Assembly: GCA_016280635.1 (NCBI GenBank)
Contig: JAEEHC010000040.1
Coordinates: forward strand, 1-40,542
DNA length: 40,542 nt
Origin: Erysipelotrichaceae bacterium
GTDB lineage: Bacteria; Bacillota_I; Bacilli_A; Erysipelotrichales; Erysipelotrichaceae
Direction: 5' to 3'
In this document: positions 34,820-40,542 of the stretch, one piece after another
How the letters are laid out: the number at the start of each line of letters is the position of its first letter
How positions within the stretch are numbered: position 1 is the first letter of the stretch
Translations under genes and position numbers: made by a program
The notes under the pieces: generated by a model
The model's input: only the letters and a program-made list of their open reading frames with translations
Database searches by the model: none
Told to the model about the DNA's origin: nothing

Positions 34820-36193
34820 ATGGAAAAACTGGATGTCTGCTTAGTAAACGATTCTTTCCCGCCGGTCATTGACGGCGTCTCCAACGCGGTATTCAACTAT
34901 GCCAGCGTCATTCAGAGAGATCTGGGAAACGTCATTGTTGCCACCCCGGAAATGCCGGGAGCTGAGGACAACTACGATTTCAAGGTCCTGCGCTATCCCT
35001 CCATTGATACAACCAAGGCTGTCGGCTACCGTACCGGCATTCCCTTCAACGCGTCCTATCTGAGCCAGTTCAACGATCATCATATTGACATCATTCATTC
35101 ACACTGCCCCATTACCTCGACCTTTTTGGCCCGCATCATCCGGGAGCAGTGCCATAAACCGATCGTGCTGACCTATCATACCAAGTTCGACATCGACATC
35201 AGCAAGGCCATCGAATCCAAACTGCTTCAGCAGATGGCCATAAACGCCCTTGTCAGCAACATCCAACCGGTCGATGAAGTCTGGGCCGTTTCCCGGGGAG
35301 CCGGGGAAAACCTCCGCTCGCTTGGCTATAAGGGAGATTACATCGTCATGCATAACGGCGTTGACTTTACCAGAGGAGCAGCCGGAAGCGAAAAGGTCGC
35401 TGCCTTCCGTGCCCGTTACGGCCTCAATGACGGCAAGCCTGTCTATCTTTTCGTAGGTAGGTTGATGTGGTATAAGGGAATCCGGATCATTGTTGATGCC
35501 TTGAAGGAAGTCAGAAGGCAGGGAATCGATTTCCACATGCTGTTTGTCGGCGACGGCCTGGACCGCAAGGAGATCGTCGCCTACATTGAGCAGAGCGGTC
35601 TTACCGATTCCTGCATCTTTACCGGATCGATATCTGACCGGGACGAACTCAAAACCGCCTTTTCTGCCAGTGATCTCTTCCTGTTCCCTTCAACCTTTGA
35701 TACCAACGGCATCGTCGTCAGGGAAGCCGCGGCCGCGGCCCTGGGCAGCGTGCTGATCCGCAACAGTTGTGCCGCTGAAGACACCGTTGACGGTGTCAAC
35801 ACCATTCAGATTGAAGAAAACGCTGAGAGCCTGGCCAGAGTCCTGATCCAGGCCGGCGATAATACCGACTATTTCCACCGCATCGGCAAAAACGCCCAGG
35901 AGCAGCTCTACATTTCCTGGAGCGAAGCCGTGGAGAAGGCCTATGAGCGCTATAAAATCGTAATTGAAAAGTACCAGTACAAGCCCCGTAATCCGCTGGA
36001 CATCTCCGACAGTTTCTTTGGCATGTGGTCCGACATTTCCCAGGCCCTCAGCAAGTCCCGGCGCAACCGCCAGGAATTCGTGCAGAAGCTGAAGGACACC
36101 GCTGAGGAGATCCGTCAGGCCAGCACGATGATCAGCTACCGCCGCACGGAGATCCAGGAATACTTTGATGACTTCATGGACCGCTACCTGTAG
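34820..36193 (+). CDS. GT4-family glycosyltransferase (first of a tandem pair)
   Basis: A 457-residue retaining glycosyltransferase of GT-B fold. N-terminal NDSFPPVIDGVSN (10-22) and YHTKFDIDI (119-127); C-terminal donor domain with FVGRLMWYKG (211-220) and PSTFDTNGIVVREAA (290-304). The usual E-x7-E donor motif is D-x7-E here (D294/E302), and this is shared by its paralogue. Similar Firmicute enzymes make glycosyl-diacylglycerols, but the acceptor is not proven. The last 60 residues (about 400-457) are helical and charged, possibly membrane-associating. It is followed 36 nt later by its paralogue and probably cotranscribed. The ribosome site is weak (GGTGATATT). Confidence 0.88.
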   Translation: MEKLDVCLVNDSFPPVIDGVSNAVFNYASVIQRDLGNVIVATPEMPGAEDNYDFKVLRYPSIDTTKAVGYRTGIPFNASYLSQFNDHHIDIIHSHCPITSTFLARIIREQCHKPIVLTYHTKFDIDISKAIESKLLQQMAINALVSNIQPVDEVWAVSRGAGENLRSLGYKGDYIVMHNGVDFTRGAAGSEKVAAFRARYGLNDGKPVYLFVGRLMWYKGIRIIVDALKEVRRQGIDFHMLFVGDGLDRKEIVAYIEQSGLTDSCIFTGSISDRDELKTAFSASDLFLFPSTFDTNGIVVREAAAAALGSVLIRNSCAAEDTVDGVNTIQIEENAESLARVLIQAGDNTDYFHRIGKNAQEQLYISWSEAVEKAYERYKIVIEKYQYKPRNPLDISDSFFGMWSDISQALSKSRRNRQEFVQKLKDTAEEIRQASTMISYRRTEIQEYFDDFMDRYL

Positions 36194-36229
36194 CGGCCGC
36201 ATATCTCTTCCCAAAAAAGGAGGTTCGCC

Positions 36230-37588
36230 ATGGAAAAACTGAACGTCTGTCTATTGAACGATTCCTTCCCCCCGGCCATTGACGGGGTCGCCAACACTAC
36301 CTTTAACTATGCCTCCATCATTCAGCAGAACTACGGCAATGTCACCGTTGCCACGCCCCGCTATCCCGGCATCGTTGATCATTATCCCTTTGAAGTACTG
36401 CGCTACAGCAGCATCAGTCTTCCTAAGAGCTTCGGCTACCGGGGCGGTCTGCCGTTTGACCCGCTGTTTCTCAGCAAGTTCAATGAGCGACCGATCGACA
36501 TCATCCATACCCACTGTCCGGCGGTTTCCAGCTGGCTGGCCCGGATGATCCGTACCGGCATCCATAAACCGGTCGTCTTTACCTATCATACCAAGTTTGA
36601 CATCGATGTCCGCAAGAGCATCGCTAACAAGACGCTCGCCAAGGCTGCCCTCAAGGGCATCATGGACAACATAAACGCGGCAGATGAAGTCTGGACCGTT
36701 TCCAAGGGAGCCGGAGAGAATCTGCGCTCACTGGGCTTTCAGGGTGAATACCGCATCATGAGCAACGGCGTCGACTTTGAGCGGGGCCGGGCTTGCGAAG
36801 CGGAAATTGAAAAGATCCGCAGGAAATACGGCATCCGCAAGGGCCCGATCACCTTCCTGTTTGTCGGCCGCCTCATGTGGTACAAGGGCCTGAAGATCAT
36901 CGTTGATGCCCTGAAAGAACTGCAGAAGACCGGCGTTGATTTCCAGATGCTGTTTGTCGGCAACGGAACCGACCGCGAAGACCTGCAGCAGTACATCCGC
37001 CAGTGCAATCTGACCGACCGCTGCATCTTTACCGCCGCGGTATATGATCGGGCGGTACTCAAGGCCATCTTCTCGCTGTCTGATCTTTTCCTGTTCCCCT
37101 CGACCTATGACACCAACGGCATCGTCGTCCGCGAAGCCGCGGCTACCGGTCTGGGTAGCGTGCTGGTGGAAGGCAGCTGTGCCGCTGAAGACGCGACCGG
37201 TGAGGTCAACTGCCTGCTAATGAAGGAGAATGCCGATGACCTGACCAGGATCCTGATTCAAAACGGCAATAACCGCGACTACTTCCACCGCATCGGTGCC
37301 AATGCCCAGCGGGATCTCTACATGTCCTGGCGGCAAGCCGTCGATAATGCCGTCGGACGCTATCAGGAAATCATTGAAAGTTACCGCTATGTTCCCCAGC
37401 GTGATGATCGTTTCAATCTGGGACATGGCTACCTGAATACCTGTGCCCGGCTGGGCCGCTTTGTCTCCAATGTCCGCCATGGCGTCAGCAGCGCCAGAGA
37501 ACTGATCCGCGGTCTGGGCGATGAATACGCTGACGCCCGACGGGAGGTAAAGCGGCGCCACGAGGAAAAGGAAAAGCGGAAACGCTGA
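36230..37588 (+). CDS. GT4-family glycosyltransferase (second of a tandem pair)
   Basis: A 452-residue paralogue of the preceding gene. The two align without gaps over about 310 residues and most motif positions are identical, including YHTKFDIDV, FVGRLMWYKG (211-220) and PSTYDTNGIVVREAA with D294-x7-E302. The C-terminal 70 residues differ and end in a very basic tail (EVKRRHEEKEKRKR). The tandem arrangement indicates duplication, and the different tails suggest different acceptors or partners. An AAAAAAGGAGG ribosome site precedes the ATG. A promoter for the next gene lies 18 nt past the stop codon. Confidence 0.88.
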   Translation: MEKLNVCLLNDSFPPAIDGVANTTFNYASIIQQNYGNVTVATPRYPGIVDHYPFEVLRYSSISLPKSFGYRGGLPFDPLFLSKFNERPIDIIHTHCPAVSSWLARMIRTGIHKPVVFTYHTKFDIDVRKSIANKTLAKAALKGIMDNINAADEVWTVSKGAGENLRSLGFQGEYRIMSNGVDFERGRACEAEIEKIRRKYGIRKGPITFLFVGRLMWYKGLKIIVDALKELQKTGVDFQMLFVGNGTDREDLQQYIRQCNLTDRCIFTAAVYDRAVLKAIFSLSDLFLFPSTYDTNGIVVREAAATGLGSVLVEGSCAAEDATGEVNCLLMKENADDLTRILIQNGNNRDYFHRIGANAQRDLYMSWRQAVDNAVGRYQEIIESYRYVPQRDDRFNLGHGYLNTCARLGRFVSNVRHGVSSARELIRGLGDEYADARREVKRRHEEKEKRKR

Positions 37589-37602
37589 ACGCCCTGGAGC
37601 CG

Positions 37603-37611
37603 TGATATAAT
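37603..37611 (+). promoter_or_regulatory. Extended -10 promoter of the acyltransferase-DUF6320 pair
   Basis: TGA-TATAAT (TATAAT at 37606-37611), 19 nt upstream of the ATG; GAGGTGAG is the ribosome site. It is nearly the same as the patB promoter (TGATATAATT). Confidence 0.55.
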
Positions 37612-37629
37612 TCAAATAGAGGTGAGCTG

Positions 37630-38901
37630 ATGCCAAACTGGTTCAAACTGGATAATGCCGCTCAGATCTATCCTCCGGTACTCACCGGCCAGTGGGCCGC
37701 CATGTTCCGGCTTTCCGCTGATCTTACTGAGGACATTGACCCTCAGATCCTCAGCCAGGCCCAGGAAAGAGTCCTGAAGAGGATGCCGTCCTTTGCCACG
37801 ACTTTGCGTTATGGCCTTTTCTGGTTTTATCTGGAGCACATTGACGGGCAGCCTCCCATTGTCGAAGATACCAATAACCCAATGCAGAAGATCAACTTCC
37901 GCAAGAATAACCATTTCATGTACCGCCTGCTGTATTACCGCAACCGCATTGCCGTGGAGTTTTTCCATACCCTGACCGACGGGACCGGCGGCATGACCTT
38001 CCTGATGACACTGATCAGCGAATACCTTTCCCTGCGCCATGGCCTTCAGGTGCCCGCTGGGAAGTACATTCTCGACTGTTGTCAGCCACCCCAGCAGGAA
38101 GAACTGGAAGATGCCTTCATGCGCTATGGCCAGAACAAGACCCTCGGCATCGCCGAAAACAATTCCTATCAGTACTGGCACAGCCGCACCGACTTCAATA
38201 AGATGATGATCATCAGCGGCAGCGTCAGCACTGAACAGCTGAAGCAGCTGGCCCGCTCCTATAACGCTCCCATCGGTACCTTCTGCGCCGGGCTGCTGCT
38301 GTATTCAGCGCTGCAGCTGCAGAAAAAGGACCGCCGCAAACGGATGAAGAAAAAGGAGGTCAAGATCTCCGTGCCGATCAACCTGAGGCAGTTCTTCCCG
38401 TCCCGGACCGTCCGTAACTTCTCTGCCTTTGTCAATCCCGGTCTTTACGGCATCCTGGGAGACTACAGCCTTAAAGAGACCGTCGAGTATGTAAAGAATT
38501 ACTTTGGCATCCACGTCAATGAAAAACGGCAGCTTGCCAAATTCTCCTACAATGTCGCCGCTCAACGCAACCCGCTGATCCGCATCACTCCGCTTATTCT
38601 CAAGATTCCGGCACTGTTTATCGCATATTTCACTGCCGGTGACCTGCTATACTGCTCAACCATCTCCAACCTGGGCAATGTCAGCCTGCCGGAAGAGATG
38701 GCACAATATGTGGAAAGGCTGGACTTCATGCTCGGCAAGGCCATCATGGGCCGCTCCATGCTGGGCTGCGTCAGCTATAACGGCCGGACCATTTTCAACT
38801 TCACCCGCAACATCAGAGAAACGGAACTGGAAAGGGTCTTCTTCTCCACCCTCGTTGATCTCGGTGCTGAGGTCTTCATTGAAAGCAACGGGAGGGAATA
38901 A
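37630..38901 (+). CDS. Condensation/alcohol-acetyltransferase-type acyltransferase
   Basis: A 423-residue protein of the chloramphenicol-acetyltransferase-like superfamily (condensation domain, PapA/AATase type). The catalytic HxxxDG is HTLTDG at 113-118. A typical second-half segment, ISVPINLRQFFPSRTVRNFS, forms the substrate tunnel edge. Such enzymes move acyl groups to hydroxyls of lipids or alcohols. The acceptor is unknown. The zinc-ribbon DUF6320 membrane protein begins 2 nt after its stop, a pairing seen repeatedly in Firmicutes. Being next to two glycolipid-type glycosyltransferases, it could acylate a glycolipid; this is inference. Confidence 0.8.
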   Translation: MPNWFKLDNAAQIYPPVLTGQWAAMFRLSADLTEDIDPQILSQAQERVLKRMPSFATTLRYGLFWFYLEHIDGQPPIVEDTNNPMQKINFRKNNHFMYRLLYYRNRIAVEFFHTLTDGTGGMTFLMTLISEYLSLRHGLQVPAGKYILDCCQPPQQEELEDAFMRYGQNKTLGIAENNSYQYWHSRTDFNKMMIISGSVSTEQLKQLARSYNAPIGTFCAGLLLYSALQLQKKDRRKRMKKKEVKISVPINLRQFFPSRTVRNFSAFVNPGLYGILGDYSLKETVEYVKNYFGIHVNEKRQLAKFSYNVAAQRNPLIRITPLILKIPALFIAYFTAGDLLYCSTISNLGNVSLPEEMAQYVERLDFMLGKAIMGRSMLGCVSYNGRTIFNFTRNIRETELERVFFSTLVDLGAEVFIESNGRE

Positions 38902-38903
38902 AC

Positions 38904-39605
38904 ATGTCATATTGCGTACACTGCGGGGTCAAGCTGGCCTCCTACGAAACCGTCTGTCCGCTCTGCGGCACCCCGGTGATCGATCCAAACGCCGCTCAGG
39001 GTACTGATCAGCCGCGCTTTGAGGATTACATTGAAACCACCGACCGCAAGGTCGACCGCCATTTTCTCTTCACCCTGATCAGTGGCCTGTCCCTGATCCC
39101 TTTCATCATCACTGCCATCGTTGATTACTGTCTCAACCATTCCTTCGGATGGTCGCTGCTGGTATTGGGCGGGGAGGTCGTGCTGTGGGCTTTCATCATG
39201 CTTCCCTACCGCTTCAGTTTCGCTCACCCCTCAACCTACATCATCTTTGACACCCTGGCGGTCGCCCTCTATCTGCTGATGATCACCCTGATCTTCGGGA
39301 TGAAATGGTATCTGCCGCTCGGCCTGCCGCTGACCGTGCTTTCCGGCTTGCTGCTATATGTCTTTGTCAGAATCCTGTTTGAGGGAGCACACCGGAAGCT
39401 GATGACCTTCGGCCTGCTCAGCTTTTCGCTTTCTCTCTATCTCGGTCTGATTGATTTGATCATCACCCTGCATTCCACCGGTAAGTTCGGCTTCAGATGG
39501 GCCTACTGGCCGTTTGTTCCGCTGTTTACCATCGGCATCATTGCCATGCTGTTCTCCCGTAGCCAGCGCATATCCTCCTGGCTGAAGAGAAGACTGTTCA
39601 TCTGA
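38904..39605 (+). CDS. Zinc-ribbon membrane protein of the DUF6320 family
   Basis: 233 residues. An N-terminal zinc ribbon has four Cys (C4, C7, C18, C21; CVHCG...CPLCG). After about 50 residues come six hydrophobic segments (about 52-72, 80-98, 105-128, 132-152, 160-180 and 195-215) and a basic C-terminal end. Function unknown. It starts 2 nt after the acyltransferase gene and so probably acts with it as membrane partner. A weak terminator follows. Confidence 0.85.
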   Translation: MSYCVHCGVKLASYETVCPLCGTPVIDPNAAQGTDQPRFEDYIETTDRKVDRHFLFTLISGLSLIPFIITAIVDYCLNHSFGWSLLVLGGEVVLWAFIMLPYRFSFAHPSTYIIFDTLAVALYLLMITLIFGMKWYLPLGLPLTVLSGLLLYVFVRILFEGAHRKLMTFGLLSFSLSLYLGLIDLIITLHSTGKFGFRWAYWPFVPLFTIGIIAMLFSRSQRISSWLKRRLFI

Positions 39606-39637
39606 GCATCACTGCCGGATTTTCGAAATACTCCGGG

Positions 39638-39666
39638 CTGCCCCAAAAAGGTGGCTTTTCTTTTCG
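39638..39666 (+). terminator. Probable terminator of the acyltransferase-DUF6320 unit
   Basis: GCCCC-AAAAA-GGTGGC makes a 5-bp stem with one bulge, followed by TTTTCTTTTC. It lies 33 nt past the DUF6320 stop. Confidence 0.55.
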
Positions 39667-39683
39667 CTTTTCCCTCATGCTGT

Positions 39684-39713
39684 TTGTAATAAACCGCTCC
39701 GGTGTGCTAGAAT
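39684..39713 (+). promoter_or_regulatory. Promoter of the secreted repeat protein
   Basis: TTGTAA (39684-39689), 18-bp spacer, TAGAAT (39708-39713) with a TGC extension. The start codon is about 118 nt downstream. This leader holds a GCGGAC...GTCCGC inverted repeat and a T-rich GCGC stretch, but I recognise no riboswitch. Confidence 0.55.
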
Positions 39714-39831
39714 GATGGTAATGAAAAAGAAATGGGCAGCCCAGCTCATTTGCGGACGCAGGCAACACCTTTCAGTCCGCTGATGCGCTTTTTGTGCGCT
39801 GTTCCGTTAATAGTTTTCAGGGGGTATGTTT

Positions 39832-40542
39832 ATGAATATCAAGTTCAGAAAAGTCATGTTACTGATCCTGACGGCCTGCATGTTTTTCAGCAGTTCCCGC
39901 CAGGAAGTCACGGCGGAAACCGCGGTCGGTGACTTCCAGGTCAGCGGCGAGAGCGCGGATTTCCATTTTGATGAGGAAGCCGGAGTGCTGTACATTACCG
40001 GTGATGTCTCCGTCAGAACGGAAAGCCAGACTGGCCAGCGCATCGTCATTGAGCAGGATGCCGTCGTCACGCTTGGCGGCATCGACATTAACGCCGAAAA
40101 CGGACCGGCCATTCTGGTCAAAGTGCCATGCCAGGCCGAACTGATCCTGGCCGAAGGAACGGTCAACAATGTCGAAGGCTCCTATGGCAACAACATCAAC
40201 GCCACCAACGGTGCCTTTGCGGCCATTGAAGTGGAATTTGAATTCGAAGACGGCGAAACGCCGGCTAACCATAAGGCATCCCTGACCATCAGCGGCGAAG
40301 GCACCCTGAACGCCACCGCTAAGGAAAACGCGGCAGCCATCGGCGGTTCCAACGCCATGAACCAAAGTCTGGGAAAAGGCCTTTACGGCGACATCACCAT
40401 TAATTCCGGCACCATAAATGCCCTTGCCAATGGCAGCGGTGCCGGCATCGGCAGTTCCAATAACCCGGCCGGCGGAACCTCCAGCGGCTCCTATAAGCAG
40501 ACCGAAAACAATGAATGGGGCATCATTACCATCAATGGCGGA
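39832..40542 (+). CDS. Secreted surface protein with repeated beta-helix-like segments (3' end outside the window)
   Basis: An open frame of 237 codons with no stop, cut by the right edge. ATG 39832 has GGGGG seven nt upstream. An N-terminal signal peptide is visible: basic KFRK, then a hydrophobic core MLLILTACMFF, with a likely cleavage after about residue 25. The mature part is acidic. It contains repeats with the pattern (A/G)AGIG(S/G)S...ITIN(S/G)G, such as AAIGGSN, DITINSGTINALANGSGAGIG and IITINGG. These predict a right-handed beta-helix, as in carbohydrate-binding or adhesin-like proteins of gut Firmicutes. The full function and any cell-wall anchor lie outside the window. Confidence 0.85.
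   Translation, partial: MNIKFRKVMLLILTACMFFSSSRQEVTAETAVGDFQVSGESADFHFDEEAGVLYITGDVSVRTESQTGQRIVIEQDAVVTLGGIDINAENGPAILVKVPCQAELILAEGTVNNVEGSYGNNINATNGAFAAIEVEFEFEDGETPANHKASLTISGEGTLNATAKENAAAIGGSNAMNQSLGKGLYGDITINSGTINALANGSGAGIGSSNNPAGGTSSGSYKQTENNEWGIITINGG

Noticed and set aside
39720-39783. Short reading frame starting MKKKWAAQLICG between the promoter and the surface-protein gene
   Set aside because: It has no ribosome site, only about 20 codons and no conserved feature.
39715-39831. Riboswitch in the leader of the surface protein
   Set aside because: I could find none of the conserved cores of common riboswitches (cyclic-di-GMP, SAM, TPP, PreQ1); only a simple inverted repeat is present.

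Overview
The window is chromosomal DNA from a low-to-mid GC Gram-positive bacterium of the Firmicutes. The best guess is the class Erysipelotrichia or a close relative within Bacilli. The grounds are an rpoE (delta subunit) gene, an rnmV-rsmA-ispE-glmU-prs block, a tmk-holB-ricT block, strong AGGAGG ribosome sites and many TATAAT promoters, several of them extended -10 type. No prophage, insertion sequence, integrase or CRISPR array is visible. The order tsaC-upp-(cca, msrA)-atp echoes the tsaC/upp/atp neighbourhood known from Bacillus.

Left part (1-26,700), nearly all on the minus strand. First comes a GntR/DUF5808 membrane-protein pair with a palindromic operator. It is followed by an aldo/keto reductase-proC operon, the tmRNA gene ssrA, rpoE, and a tightly packed HD hydrolase / divergent lipoate-ligase-like / YczE membrane trio. 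Next is a seven-gene housekeeping operon (mnmE-tatD-rnmV-rsmA-ispE-glmU-prs). The ATP synthase operon atpI-B-E-F-(H+A)-G-D-C lies upstream of it. Beyond that are cca with an msrA fusion gene, tsaC-upp, an MFS transporter, a plus-strand tRNA-Ser(GGA), and rsmD.

Right part (26,700-end), mostly on the plus strand: a PatB-type C-S lyase, then tmk-holB-ricT, then a 998-residue MFS transporter/GH2 glycosidase fusion. A small minus-strand pair (GNAT, NERD) interrupts. It is followed by two tandem GT4 glycosyltransferases, a condensation-type acyltransferase with a zinc-ribbon DUF6320 membrane partner, and a secreted repeat protein cut by the window edge.

The most unusual content is three gene fusions, each continuous in one reading frame. 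(1) ATP synthase delta is fused to alpha; this is a stoichiometric puzzle because F1 has three alpha and one delta. (2) MsrA is fused to a DNPH1/Rcl-like deoxynucleotide N-hydrolase domain. (3) A 12-helix MFS transporter is fused to a GH2 glycoside hydrolase, with an apparent relic ribosome-binding site at the joint. Other items worth a second look are a two-carboxylate (Na+-type) motif in the ATP synthase c subunit, a probable frame-broken start of atpI, a tmRNA tag whose degron frame does not match its apparent GCA resume codon, and a lipoate-ligase homologue lacking the GGG and His of its signature motif.
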